NCBI RefSeq assembly: GCF_963169125.1
Contig: NC_084794.1
Coordinates: 111,514,358 to 111,578,357 of the forward strand
Source: Humulus lupulus
Lineage: Eukaryota > Streptophyta > Magnoliopsida > Rosales > Cannabaceae
Direction of reading: 5' to 3'
Length of the DNA: 64,000 nucleotides
Shown: piece by piece, positions 49,317 to 60,956 of the stretch
Layout of the letters: each line of letters opens with the position of its first letter
Numbering within the stretch: the stretch's first letter is position 1
The notes under the pieces: generated by a model
The model's input: the letters and a program-made list of their open reading frames with translations, nothing else
The model's database searches: none
What the model was told of the DNA's origin: nothing
Program-made: the position numbers and the translations under genes

Positions 49317-50466
49317 ATGGCGTCCTCTTCTGCTAATGCCTCTTCTTCTTCTTCGAGCACTGCCTCTGCATCGACCTCTCAAGTCACTTTCTCTTCGTTT
49401 ACCACTACTCTTAGTGTGGTTGTCTCCATCAAGCTCGAAAAACAAAATTACATCACATGGAAAGCACAACTGGTTCCAACAATCTGTGGATAAGATCTTG
49501 AAAGTTACATGGTTGGTACCAAATCTCCTCCCCCTACCACAGTCCAAATCATTGATGAGAAAGGCAAACAGATGACGATTCCCAATCCATAATTCACTTT
49601 GTGGACTTGTGAGGATCAATTGCTTCTTAGCTGGCTTCTATCCTCACTTACACCTCTGATTCACAACCATATCGTTCGATGCAAGACCAGTCACGAAGCA
49701 TGGTGTGCCCTAGTGACTTTTTTCTCATCGAAGAGAAAGACACGACTTCTAAAACTCAAGGATCAACTACAAACCACAAAGAAGGGGTCAAGTTTGATCT
49801 ATGAATACTGTGCTCAAATGGAGAGTATCTCAGACACTCCAACACTTAACGATTACTAAACCTGACATAGCTTACATTTTCTCTAAGATAAGTCAGTTTC
49901 TGCAGTCTCCTACAATGGTGCATTGGCAAGCTTGCAAAAGGGTGTTAAGGTATTTGAAGTCCGCTCCCACACATGGAGTTAGCTTCAAAGATGGTTTAGC
50001 CAAAACACTCCCACTTCAGGGGTTCTCCGACGCAGACTGGCAAGTTGTCTCGATGACCGGGGATCCACATGCGCATATTGCATCTACCTTGGTCCAAGCT
50101 TGATCTCATAGAGTTCTAAGAAATAGACAGTGGTGGCACGGTCAAGTATGGAATCTAAATGTAGAGCCTTAGCTCATGTCGCTGCTGAGATTGTGTGGCT
50201 ACAAGCTCTCCTCAGAGAAATTCATATACCAATTCAACATACACCTGTCATTTGGTATGATAATCTTGGTGCAACCTCTTTAGCGACAAACCCAGTCTAC
50301 CATGCTATGACTAAGCATGTAGAGATAGATTTTATTAGAGACTTGGTTCTTCAAAAAGGCGTAGACATCATATATGTTCCCACCTTTGAGTAGATTGCAG
50401 ATTTTTCAATAACTTAAGTCTTTGTTAAAAGATATTGCAAATTTGTTGTCCAAATTTTAAGGAGTA
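49317..50466 (+). pseudogene. Element I: internally deleted copia gag-pol
   Basis: Gag starts MASSSANASSSSS at 49317 and has the copia gag block (LEKQNYITWKAQL, FTLWTCEDQLLLSWLLSSL, HEAWCALVTFFSSK) to about 49855, with in-frame stops near 49491 and 49590. It then jumps, in another frame, to the very end of RT (KPDIAYIFSKISQFLQSP, RVLRYLK) and RNase H (GFSDADWQ, VARSSMESKCRALAHVAAE, IWYDNLGATSLA, TKHVEIDFIRDLVLQKG). Protease, integrase and most of RT are missing. The conserved TESEY RNase H motif is degraded to MESKC. There is no 3' LTR, and the element ends before the MITE at 50495. Confidence 0.88.
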
Positions 50467-50494
50467 TCCTTGATTCATGTTCATCATCTTAGAT

Positions 50495-50815
50495 TAAGGG
50501 TGTGTTTGGAAAACTACCCTATAATTGGAATTAGGTGTAATTCAGAGTAATTACTTGATTTGACGTATTTGTCTGACCATGTAATTACACAGTAACTATG
50601 TAATTGGAGTTAATTGAGGGATCTCAATTATACTTTCCAACTCTCATAGACCTATGAGAGTTGGGTGTAATTACATTGTGTAATTACTAATTACTATCAA
50701 TTTTAAATAATATTTATTATATAATATTATTTTTCTATGTAATTACTAATTGATTTGTCAAACATGACATTAGTAATTCATAATTAATTACCACTTGACA
50801 TCCAAACACACCTTA
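50495..50815. mobile_element. Tourist-like (PIF/Harbinger-type) MITE
   Basis: Its terminal inverted repeats are GGGTGTGTTTGGA at the left (about 50498-50510) and TCCAAACACACC at the right (50801-50812), with TTA next to both ends, the 3-bp target preference of Harbinger elements. It is about 320 bp long with no ORF, and internal repeats of GTAATTAC. It depends on a transposase supplied elsewhere. Assignment to Tourist over hAT rests on the end sequence and the TTA flanks. Confidence 0.72.
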
Positions 50816-51809
50816 TATTTTAAAATATGATGTAATTACTCAGATATTTAATTACTATCCTCGTAATTGCACCATTGTTTCCAAACAAATCCTAATTGTG
50901 CATGCTTTTTGGGTGGATAATGAACTTGTTTGGCTAGAATATTTCATTTCTTTCTTTAGGCTGCTTAATTTTATAGGATGTATAACATTATGAATTTTTT
51001 TTTAATGAATAAATTTCATTGCGACGAAAAAAATATATATATTATTAAGGTTCCTAATTTGTGTCTAGTATTCGGAAAAAAAAACATGAGTTAAAAAGAG
51101 TATAAATAGCATACCAAGAAAGAATAAACACTAATAGTTGTATATCTATATATGCCATGGTTAAGAACAAAAAAAACTGTTATAGCCATAACTATTAAAA
51201 CCAGAGTATCCTACAAAAAATACTCAATTCATGAACATGTTGATTCAAATGCCAATATGCACATCTTTTTTTCTTTCTTTCTTTCTTTTTTACTTGTTAT
51301 GCTTATTAATAACGAATGCAATCGTTACTCTATTCATATTCAAATGCAAAACAAAATTACAACTTTCTATGTATAAGAGTTTATCTCATTAAAAAAAGAA
51401 GACAAAAAGGATAAATATAAAAAGGATTTTATTGAAAATGATTTGTTGACAAATACTGTTAGTAGACTAAAAGATCAATCAAGTAATAGATTATAGATGT
51501 ATCCATCAAGATTTGTTAAGTCTAATTGTATGCTTGTCTTCGCCAGTTCATTAGTTAGGAGTTGGGTAAGTACACTTATAATGTGTACACTTCATAGATG
51601 TGGATGCATACCATTAGTTTTGTTATATTTTTATAATTACAATCTAGTTAATAATTAATGCATTAATCCCACTACAAATGATCAAACTCATGTTCAAAGA
51701 AAACTCAATGGAAACATTGAAAAATTGCAAAGGAAAAAGGTAAATTGCAAGGGAAAAAAATTAAGAGCAGTTTTACAAAACAATAGTTCACAATTACCAC
51801 ATGACTCCT
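50816..51809. other. AT-rich non-coding stretch left of element F
   Basis: A second TTTCCAAACAAATCC word near 50880 could be a decayed MITE end. A CTTT-rich patch lies at 51270-51290. No gene is seen. If the exon at 59036-59214 is real, this side would be its 3' UTR or downstream flank before element F inserted. Confidence 0.4.
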
Positions 51810-52585
51810 TGTAGGGATTTTACCTATATGACCCAACACAATTCACTCACACATTAGTAACACCAAGGTCAAATATTACCTTTGCCCCTTTTTACTGAAA
51901 CTTTGTTTTATTAGGCAGCTTTACTCTTATTTGTTTGACCTAATCGTTTAACATTTGCAGAGAAGAAGAAAAATGAGATGAAACCCTTTTACCCTCTCTG
52001 CCCAAACCCATAAATTTGTAATACCACAACACACAAACTCAAGTCTCAATCACAAACCAGATAAACACAATCAAGAGTGAAGGGAAAGAGATACAAACAA
52101 AGATTTATAGAGGTTCACCACCAACAGATTTGGGGCTACGTCCTCTTAAGCTTGCCTCAGAGATTGAGAGCTCTAAAATCCACTAATCAATGGAGAATCG
52201 TTACAACCAAGCAGCCAAGATTCCAAGTTACAGCTTCAATAGGTAATCTTGTTCCCTTGTTCTCTTATTCTTCTATGTTTTCCCTTAAATCAAAAAACCC
52301 TATCACTCTCTAATGTTCTTCTCTCTTTTCTTTACAGGAAAAACCAACTCTCAAAGCTCTCTAAAATTTCTCTTCACCAAAAAAGTACACGATAAGATAT
52401 TTCTTCCTTTTGATTACATGTATTTATAGAATAGTAAAAAATAGAGTAAATTTTAGTTGTGCTTTTTCTTGATCTTGAACTGCTTCTATTTTGTTTGTTG
52501 TTGAGCTGGCAAGATTTAGTTGTAACAATATTTTGTAAGTGGCTCTAACAGAATAATGGTTCTGAATGAGGACTTGTATTTAACA
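51810..52585 (-). repeat. Element F 3' LTR
   Basis: It runs on the minus strand from TGTTAAATACAAG to CCCTACA, with the purine-rich CTTGGGTGGAATT just before it (plus coordinates 52586-52598). It matches 58242-59017 with the same length. An ORF within both LTRs (starting MKGKRYKQRF on the plus strand) is shared only because the LTRs are copies. Confidence 0.94.
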
Positions 52586-52667
52586 AATTCCACCCAAGTT
52601 CTCATACTGAACCAGGAGTCTGTTAGTGTAAATATCTCTGAAGGTCTTCACTCTTTCCTTGTCTTTG

Positions 52668-53837
52668 TTATCCTCCTGTGTCGACCCCAAGCAAATTCAA
52701 GCATAGCTTGAACTTGTGTAAGGTCACAACTTTTGTACCCATATCTGCTGGGTTTTCTTCAGTAGGAACTTTTTCAATGAAAACTTGTTCTTGAGTCACC
52801 TTCTCTCTGATAAAATGATACTTGACTTCCACATGCTTAGTACGATCATGAAAAATAGGGTTTTTACATAAATGAATGCAACTTTGACTGTCTGTGTATA
52901 CTGTAGGAATCCCACATTTGATATTTATTTCATTCAGTAAGCCATGTATCCAAATTGTTTCTTTTATAGCTTCTGTGACTGCCATGTATTCTGATTCTGT
53001 AGTTGATAGGGCAACCACGGGTTGTAGTTGTACTCTCCAGCTAATATAGTTACCACCAAATAAGAAATAGTAGGCAGAAGTAGATCTTCTTTGGTCTTTG
53101 TCCCTTGCATAATCAGCATCACTATAACCTTATAATTTCAGCCCATAATTTTGTCTCTTGTAGATCAGTCCAATATCAGTGGTTCCCAATAAATATCTTA
53201 GGGTCCATTTCATAGCATTCCAGTGAGGTTTTCTAGGGTTTGACATATATTTGCTTAGCATACTCATAGCATATGATAAATCAGGCCTAGTACACACCAT
53301 TAAGTACATGATAGACCCAACAGCATTAGAGTAGGCGACCTTACTCATGTAGTCTTCTTCTTCTTCTTTTGTCTTAGGGCACTGATCTTTGGATAGAGGA
53401 TTCTGATTAGTGATTGGCAGTTTTGTGATCTTTGCATTATTCATAGAGAATTTGTCCAGGATCTTTTGTATGTAGTCCTTCTGTCCAAGATGCATCTTCC
53501 CTTTTTCTCTATCTCTGCTTATTGTTATCCCAAGTATCCTAGTAGTTGTTCCTAGATCCTTCATTTCAAACTCTGATCTCAATAATGTCTTTAAAGAGTC
53601 TATATTACTTCTGTCTTTGCTTATTATAAGCATATCATCAACATAGAGTAACAGATAGGTAGGTTTTAGGATCTGGGTTTCTTTGAAATACAAGCAAGTG
53701 TCAAAATTACTCCTAATAAATCCTTGTTTGGTCATGAAAGCATTAAACTTCTTATTCCATTGTCTAGGTGACTGTTTTAGACCATATAGGGATTTTTTCC
53801 AGCTTACAAACCATTTCAGAACTACCAATCTTGACAA
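52668..53837 (-). pseudogene. Element F reverse transcriptase (C-terminal part) and RNase H
   Basis: The frame from 53837 reads EKSLYGLKQSPRQW, then YVDDMLIIS (the RT active site, about 53645), EFEMKDLGTTTRILG and TRPDLSYAMSMLSKYM, down to a stop at 53130. It continues beyond the stop with SDADYARDKDQRRSTS and, at 53018-52668, with STTESEYMAVTEA, VYTDSQSCIHL and HDRTKHVEVKYHFIREKV of RNase H, ending GVDTGG. The link to the upstream ORF is broken by an extra base in the T6 run at 53793-53798. One shift and one stop are the only visible lesions in this part. Confidence 0.93.
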
Positions 53838-55563
53838 ATCCCTTAGGTTGCTCCATGTAAATTTCCTCTTCTAATTCCCCATGTAAGAATGCAGTTGTGA
53901 CATCCATTTGATTCACTTCTAGGTCAATTTGAGTAGATAGAGCCAACATGATCCTAATAGTCTTGTACTTTACAACTGGTGAGAATATTTCTATAAAATC
54001 CACTCCTTCTTTCTGTGTAAACCCTTTTGCCACAAGTCTTGCCTTATATCTAGCAGGTTCCCCTTTACTGTACCCTTCCCTTAGCTTGTACAACCACTTA
54101 CAAGCCATTGTACTCTTGCCTTTTGGTCTAGGAACCAATCTCCAAGTTTTGTTTTTTCTTAGAGAGTTCATTTCCTCCTCCATTGCTTTAACCCATAGCT
54201 TAGAATCCCTGCTTTGAACAGCTTCCTCATAGGATTGTGGCTCGGTCATTCTAGATTCTAGTTCACTCATGAAAGCATAGGCTAGGTCTTCATTCCAAAT
54301 ATTAAAACTGTACTTTTTATTTGGCTTAGGTACCCTTCTTTCTCTGTCTCGGACTAGTTGATAATCTGCCATGTTTTCATCTATAGTTTGGTCGGCTTGA
54401 GTTGTGTCCTCTTGATTTGTATCTTCTGCTTTAGCTGTGATTGTTTCCATCTGAGTTGAGTTCTGAGTTAGGATAGGTTCCACCTGATTGATATCTAGTT
54501 TTGTAGAGATAGGTTCCACCTGAATAGTATATGGATAGTGACTAGTAGTGTTTCCTGCAATGTTAGTATCTCCTTTTGTACCTGCATTTTGGTTAGTAAT
54601 AGACATACAAGGAAATATATCTTCTTGAAACACAACATCTCTACTTATCAAGGTTTTAAAACCAATCTTTTCCTTATCCCATAGTCTATAGCCTTTAACT
54701 CCTTCTGGGTATCCTAGGAATATACATTTTATGGCCCTAGGTTCAAGTTTACCTATACTTTGGTGAGCATAGGCTGCACAACCAAATACTCTTATGTTAG
54801 ATAAATCTGGGGGTTTACTAGTCCATATTTCTTCAGGGGTCTTAAAATCTATAGCACTAGAAGGGCATCTATTAATCAAGTAGGTGGTTGTCATAACAGC
54901 CTCTCCCCAAATTCCCTTAGACAAACCTGAATTAAATAACATACATCTAGCCTTGTTTAGTATAGTTCTATTCATTCTTTCTGCTACCCCATTCTGCCGT
55001 GGTGTTAGCCTTACAGTTCTATGCCTTTGTATGCCATTTTCCTTACAAAAATTGTCAAACTCAGTGTTACAAAATTCCAGCCCATTGTCTATTCTAAGTG
55101 TTTTTATTTTTCTGTTTGTGATATTTTCTATCAGATTTTTCCATTGCCTAAATTTATCAAAAGCTTCATTCTTATGTTTAAGTAGAAAAATCCAAACTTT
55201 TCTAGAATAATCATCCACAATAAACATGAAATATGAACTGCCCCCATGAGTTTTAGTTTGTTCAGGACCCCACAAATCAGAATGTATGTACTCTAGAATA
55301 GATTTAGTTTTGTGTGTACCTGTTTTGAACTTGAGTCTATGGTGTTTCCCAAGGATACAATGTTCACATAAATCTACTTTGCTCACTTTATCTTTTCCCA
55401 GCAGTTTTTTATCACTCATAATTTGCAATCTTTTTTCACTTATATGCCCGAGCCTTCTGTGCCATAGTGTAGCCTTTTTGTCTTATGGTGCAATTTCTAC
55501 TGTATTGTTGCAGCTGATTATTGGCTCTCCTGCTAAGTAGTATAGGCCTCCCTTTTTTAGTCC
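53791..55563 (-). pseudogene. Element F integrase and N-terminal part of RT
   Basis: Starting with the pre-integrase block (GLYYLAGEPIIS, LWHRRLGHIS around 55550-55440), the minus strand has a zinc-finger part (LCEHCILGKH) and the integrase core: HSDLWGP, RIDNGLEF, and GVAERMNRTILNKAR supply D, D and E. It then has the copia KxxxLGYPEGVKGYRLWD and VVFQEDIF blocks and a linker rich in Q/T/E. RT begins at about 54140 (KTWRLVPRPKGKS, YKARLVAKGFTQKEGVD, QMDVTTAFLHGELEEEIYM). One stop, near 55490, lies in the pre-integrase part. The integrase ORF from 55428 is open for 554 codons. Confidence 0.93.
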
Positions 55564-55599
55564 CTTCATTATTACTGAAATTCCATTTTTAGTAATTAC

Positions 55600-56814
55600 C
55601 AAATTAATTAAACCAAGTGAATTAATTAAAGTGTGGAATGGTAATTAACTGTTTACACAGAATACAGTTCTGTCGGGACAGAAACCAAACTTGTCACGAC
55701 AGAAACTGAACACAATAAAAAGACAGTGCAAAACAATAAAGAACATAGGGAATTTTTACAAGGTTCAGAAACTCTTTCGGATAACCTACTCCTTGGGGCC
55801 ACACCCAGAGAATAAAACCAATTAATAAAGAATCACAAGTACAAAAACATTGACTTAAACAAAACAAGACTCCCTCTTGAGATTTGCCGCAACTTGTTGT
55901 ACTTCTCTTCACTAATCTGATCTTGATTGAAACGCTCAACCACTTGAACTCCCTTCAATGGTCAGCGAGTGCTTGCATCCTCCCGACGCAAGGCTTGTAA
56001 AAAATCTTCTCCCGAAGACTACAAACGCTGTGTTCAAATTACAATGTGTATTCACTCATGAACATGATATAAGCTTACCACTAAAAACTAAACACACATA
56101 ATTCTACAAGATCACGTGAATACTTATGATCTTGAATACAAAGAGGAACTCTCAAATATTACAATAAAGCTCACGAATAATGCACCAAAGAGTTCACTTT
56201 TCTCACTGCCTTTAGAGCCCTATTTATAGAGTCTTTTTCGTACTCCCAAAGGCAGAGAAAGAATTCTTCTAATAAAGGCAAGAATCACAGTAGTTATTCT
56301 TGATTGATGAAGAGTTGCCTTATTTATAAGATGCTGATCCGACAGATGCGATATCGGTGGGGACAGCTCAGACCTGTGTCGGATCAAAACAAGCTCAAAA
56401 AGGAAACAATAATTAATGACATTAAGAACCAGTTTTCTGATTGCAATCCTTGAGCTGCACGAAAATATATCAGCAAATAATCCAAAAATAACGTTGGGTA
56501 AGTACCGAATATTTGCAATAAACTTTGTTTCCTTTATAAACAAAATGAGACAATATATGCTAAATAAGGAAGCATATTATTGACCAAAAATCACACAAAA
56601 GGAAAGAGGGTTTCCGAAAATTGGAATAAAGGAAACCAAATATTTCCAAACAAATCCGAAAAATATAATAAAGGAAAACATCTATTTTCGAAAATTATAA
56701 TAAAAGGAAAACAAATATTTCCGAAAATTATAATAAAAGGAAACAATTAAATCAACCAATTTCTCTTTTAAGAAAAAAGATATTTCTATAAAAATGCCAA
56801 TTATAGGATTTACA
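55600..56814 (-). repeat. Solo LTR nested in element F (about 1.2 kb)
   Basis: A 1215-bp segment is flanked by ATTAC on both sides (55595-55599 and 56815-56819). Removing it and one ATTAC joins GGQMKLCKGSMVI to TKNGISVIMKGLKKGG, a natural copia protease-integrase linker. On the minus strand it begins TGTAAATCCTATAATTGG and has TATAAATAGGG at about 56217-56227. The other end (TTTAATTAATTTG) is not a standard CA, so it may have mutated or the true end lies a few bases inside. No coding domain is seen. Confidence 0.78.
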
Positions 56815-56875
56815 ATTACCATAGAACCTTTGCACAGCTTCATTTGTCCTCCCTTTATTGCTTTCTACATTTAAA

Positions 56876-58053
56876 TCATCTAAAAAAACTTAGTGAAATT
56901 AAATTTCTTGAGAGTTCAGGTACATACCTTACCCCTGTTAGGGTTCTAGTGATACCATCGAACATGTTGAAGCTCACTGTGCCCGAGCCTTCAATTTTAC
57001 AGCTTTGGTCATTTCCTAGTATCACCTTTCCCCCTTGTAATTCCTTGAAATCAGAAAGTAATTTTTTATCATTAGTCATATGAAATGTACACCCTGAGTC
57101 TAAGATCCATTCTTCCTGAAATTTAGGTGCAACAGCATAGACTTCTCCACTATCATAGCCATCACTAAGATTTGCATTATGATAATCTGGTTTGTGTTTG
57201 GATGTTCTAAAATCTGAGGTGTTAGAGTCTCCATGGTCCTCGGTTTTGTTCTTGTTATTTTTCCAGAAATAACAATCTTTCTTGAAGTGTCCTTGTTTGC
57301 CACAATGAAAACACCCCTTTTGTCCATGAGGTCATTTTGATTGAGAGCGATTTCTGTCATTATTGTGATGTCCTTTGTAGTGACCCCTGCTTTGACTTCT
57401 TCCCCTATTTTGCCACGGTTTCTTGTGAGTTGGTCTACCTCTGCTCAAATTCACTTATCCACTTGAAGTCCCTAATTTTTCAGTTTTCATTTCCAAATCC
57501 TTTGACTTGAGGGCTGAGATTACCTCTTCAAGTGTAATCTCAGTTCTTCCATATTTAATTGCAATCTTGACTTCCCTATAGGGGATTCTGGCAGTGAATT
57601 TAGTATGATTATGGCATGGTTCTCATCACTTAGTGCTTCATTTTCCCCTGAGTTTGCAAGTTCAATATGCATCCTCAAAAATTCATCAAGATTTTGCTCT
57701 AGAGTCTTAGAGTGACTCATCTTGTACCCAAAGATTCTTTCTTTTAGAAAAATCTTGTTTGTGAGTGATTTCTGTTGGAATTGCTCCTCCAACTTCTTCC
57801 AGATTTTAGCTGGTGTTTCCTCTTTATCTACCAATCTAATTATTGCATCTGAAAGATTGAAGATAATGATCCCTGTAGCTGTTTCTAGGTATTCTTCTTG
57901 CTGTATCTTTGTTGTGCCTTCTGGCCATTCAATAGGATCCTCCAATACCCTTAGCAACTTATGTTGAGCCAAAAGAGACCTTATTTTTCTCCTCCAGATT
58001 ATGTAGTCTCCTGAACCATCAAATTTATCAATGTCAATCTTTAGGTTACTCAT
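56876..58053 (-). pseudogene. Element F gag and protease
   Basis: Gag starts MSNLKIDIDKFDGSGDYIIW at 58053 and has the copia gag block (WKKLEEQFQQKSLTNKIFLK, LDEFLRMHIELANSGE, IIILNSLPES) to about 57560. After frameshifts comes a zinc knuckle C-x2-C-x4-H-x4-C (CFHCGKQGHFKKDC, 57313-57271), then the protease with catalytic WILDSGCTFHMT (DSG at 57100-57092) and GVRYVPELSRNLISL to about 56880. Gag packages RNA and the protease cuts the polyprotein. The frame is broken between 57520 and 57360 and again near 57100 and 56880. Confidence 0.9.
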
Positions 58054-58224
58054 TGTAATATAATCAGAATCAAAACAAGTTAAAGTTTGAGAGATTTCTG
58101 GTTGGTCAAACAGAGGAATATCCTCAAATTCTTCACTGTGAGACTTGGCTTCTTGAGGATCAATTTTCTCCAGTGTTTGTCTTGATATTTGTTACTATGA
58201 TGTGATGAATCTTGCTAGCCTGAA

Positions 58225-58241
58225 CCTGGCTCTGATACCAC
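58225..58241 (-). other. Element F primer-binding site (initiator Met tRNA)
   Basis: On the minus strand, directly after the LTR end, is GTGGTATCAGAGCCAGG, complementary to the 3' end of plant initiator methionine tRNA and standard for copia. Confidence 0.92.
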
Positions 58242-59017
58242 TATAGGGATTTTACCTATATGACCCTACACAATTCACTCACGCATTAGTAACACCAAGG
58301 TCAAATATTACCTTTGCCCCTTTGTACTGAAACTTTGTTTTATTAGGCAGCTTTACTCTTATTTGTTTGACCTAATCGTTTAACATTTGCATAAAAGAAG
58401 AAAAATGAGATGAAACCCTTTTACCCTCTCTGCCCAAACCCAGAAATTCGTAATACACAACACACAAACTCAAGTCTCAATCACAAACCGGATAAACACA
58501 ATCAAGAGTGAAGGGAAAGAGATACAAACAGAGATTTATAGAGGTTCACCACCAACAGATTTGGGGCTACGTCCTCTTGAGCTCGCCTCAGAGATTGAGA
58601 GCTCTAAAATCCACTAATCAATGGAGAATTGTTACAACCAAGCAGCCAAGATTCCAAGTTACAGCTTCAACAGGTAATCTTGTTCCCTTGTTCTCTTATT
58701 CTTCTATGTTTTCCCTTAAATCAGAAAACCCTATTACTCTCTAATGTTCTTCTCTCTTTTCTTTACAGGAAAAACCAACTCTCGAAGCTCTCTAAAATTT
58801 CTCTTCACTCAAAAAATTACACGATAAGATATTTCATCCTTTCGATTATATGTATTTATAGACTAGTAAAAAATAGAGTAAATTTCAGTTGTGATTTTTC
58901 TTGATCTTGAACTGCTTCTGTTTTGTTTGTTGTTGAGCTGACAAGATTTAGTTGTAACAATAGTTTGTAAGTGGCTCTAACAGAATAATGGTTCAGAATG
59001 AGGACTTGTATTTAACA
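58242..59017 (-). repeat. Element F 5' LTR
   Basis: This is a 776-bp copy of 51810-52585. Its inner terminus reads CCCTATA on the minus strand instead of CCCTACA, a one-base change at the integrase end. A TATA-like CTATAAATA is on the minus strand near 58855-58862. Confidence 0.94.
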
Positions 59018-59035
59018 CTCCTCTTGACTATCAAT

Positions 59036-59214
59036 CTATTTTCGAGTCACTCCAAAATCAGCCAAAAAGGCCTCATGCTCAGCTAGTTCCTTCTTTTTTT
59101 TTTTCTTTACTTCTTTGAAAGTTGCTTCTTTGGTGCACAGGCCCCATAATCAACTTCTTCTACATCATCATTAGCATCGCCCTCATCAGGAATATCTTCG
59201 TCACTATCTATATC
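59036..59214 (-). CDS. Possible 3'-terminal exon of a host gene (unidentified, acidic then Lys-rich)
   Basis: I do not recognise the protein. On the minus strand a TATACTGCAG acceptor is followed by a frame reading DIDSDEDIPDEGDANDDVEE and then VDYGA. After a one-base shift it reads KATFKEVKKKKKKELAEHEA followed by FLADFGVTRK and a stop at 59038-59036. Acidic and then basic composition with an amphipathic end is more protein-like than the surrounding AT-rich DNA. Element F inserted 14 bp after the stop, that is, in what would be the 3' UTR. The frameshift (or an A-run sequencing error at about 59085-59100) may mean a pseudogene. No upstream exon was identified. Confidence 0.35.
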
Positions 59215-60210
59215 CTGCAGTATACAACTACCATTATTTATGTTTTTATCCTACTTAAAAACATATCATCACTATTCATAACTACAATTTCATACAGTAT
59301 TGAACAATCCGAGAGAAATGAAAATTCCAATAAGAAAATATTGAAACATGTCCGATATAAATTAACAAACTGACACCAACACAAAGTAAAACAAATAACA
59401 TAGAAAACAACTATGAATCACACTCAAATCAATTTAACCCCAACAAAGAAAAGTCTATATTCAACAGTCAAAAGTGTATTAGAAGTAAATGATCCTAGCT
59501 AGACGGACTACTATGAAAACAAATATCACTTTGTAGCAACTAAATTGTAATCATAAAACCCCACTGAGGTAAAAACTTTGTGCCTTCACTACTTTGGCCA
59601 GTATAAGGAATTATTGTCACCAGCTAAAACAACCATGACCATGGAGAAAAGAAAACTAATCAGTTTATTTGAATCCCACAAAGACAAATTAGTTCTAAAT
59701 AGCTTTAGCCAAAAATTGCGGCTTCAGGTAGACATTAGACACCATTATTAAATTTGTTTCAAAATAAGTGCAAATTACAATGTAAAAAGATATTACTCCT
59801 CGGAAGTCTCTTTATATCCCATATGTGGTTGTGAATCTCAATGGATTAAAATTACAGGAAAAGTATCCAATGAGGTTTAGTCTCAACCGGGGGAAGCACT
59901 ACCCTTACTCCCTTAGGCTCAGACTTATGAAAAGCTCAAAAATTTACAGCCCTAAGCTTCATAATGGATAAAAATACATACCTATATATACGCATAATTA
60001 ACCACCAAGCAAGTTGTTCCTCTCACCACACCATTCACACTAATAAAAATAACAATATCATATCGTCTAAATCACTGAAAGAAATTATAATTAAAAAAAT
60101 ATATATGTACTGGGTTAGATAGAGAAAGACATCATGCCATCGTCAAATCAATTTTCAGGAAGGATTTTGTATATAAAAATTAGAAGGATTTTGTATATAA
60201 AAATTAGAGT
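59215..60210. other. AT-rich non-coding stretch
   Basis: No gene was identified. If the exon at 59036-59214 is real, its intron and upstream exons should lie here. I see only short ORFs with A/T-driven composition. A 20-bp direct repeat (AGGATTTTGTATATAAAAAT) occurs at about 60160-60205. Confidence 0.4.
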
Positions 60211-60211
60211 A

Positions 60212-60920
60212 CACGGCTGTTAAAATAAATAATTTTTTCAAAATGTTATATTTTTATACTTAATTTTTTTTTTCAATAAATATACTTAATTTCTTCAAAA
60301 TGTTGCACTTTTGTAATCAAATTTTTTTAGCGGTAAATATACTAAATGTATTTAAAATGTTAGACTTTTATACTTATTTTTTATTATCTTGATAAATAAT
60401 AAGAAAGTGAATGAAAAATATAAAATTTTAATTATTTTTTATATTTTAAATTATTTTTTCTTTCTTATTCTTTCTCAAGATAACTATTTTAAATTAAACA
60501 TTAATAAATATTTTATTAAAATTAATAAAAATGGTTAAAAATAATTAAAACTTATATATTTTCATGAATTTAAAATATAAGTTTTTTTTAAAAAAAGTAA
60601 TGAAAAAATATAAATTTTAATTATTTTGATTAATTTTAATAATCTTCATTTTTTTTTATTATTTTGAAAGTGAAAATAATTTAAAATTTTAAAAATAACT
60701 AAAATCTTATATTTTCCCTTCACTTTCTTATTATTTCTCAAAATAATTTTAAAAAATAAGTATAAAAGTACAACATTTTAAAAACATTATATTTATTTAC
60801 TACAAAAAACATTGGGTATAAAAGTGTAACATTTTGAAGACATTGAGTATATTTACCGCTAAAAAAAATTGAGTTTAAAAATGTAATATTTTGAAAATAC
60901 TAAGTATTTTAGCTACAACT
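60212..60920. mobile_element. AT-rich foldback element with long inverted arms
   Basis: The left arm (about 60212-60470) and right arm (about 60670-60920) are inverted copies. Both contain CAAAATGTT...CTTTTATACTTATTTTTT, a TTTTTTAGCGGTAAATATACT block and AATAATAAGAAAGTGAA. Within each arm the CAAAATGTT/TAAATATACT unit is repeated two to three times at about 55-65 bp. It has no ORF. It looks like a non-autonomous foldback transposon; the family is not assigned and the ends are approximate. Confidence 0.65.
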
Positions 60921-60956
60921 TACTCTAAAAATTAATGTGGACATATATATATATAT

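Larger units (their letters stand above)
51810..59017 (-). mobile_element. Element F: full-length Ty1/copia retrotransposon (7,208 bp)
   Basis: LTRs at 51810-52585 and 58242-59017 (both 776 bp) are flanked by a perfect CTCCT duplication (51805-51809 and 59018-59022). On the minus strand the order is 5' LTR, Met-tRNA primer site, gag, protease, integrase, RT, RNase H, polypurine tract (52586-52598), 3' LTR: the copia order with integrase before RT. A solo LTR (55600-56814) is nested between protease and integrase. The LTRs differ at about 32 positions by eye (about 4%). The 5' LTR's inner end is TA where CA is expected. Frameshifts make it non-autonomous. Confidence 0.95.

Noticed and set aside
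52077..52313. ORF MKGKRYKQRF present twice (also at 58508)
   Set aside because: It is duplicated only because it lies in both LTRs of element F; there is no sign it encodes a protein.
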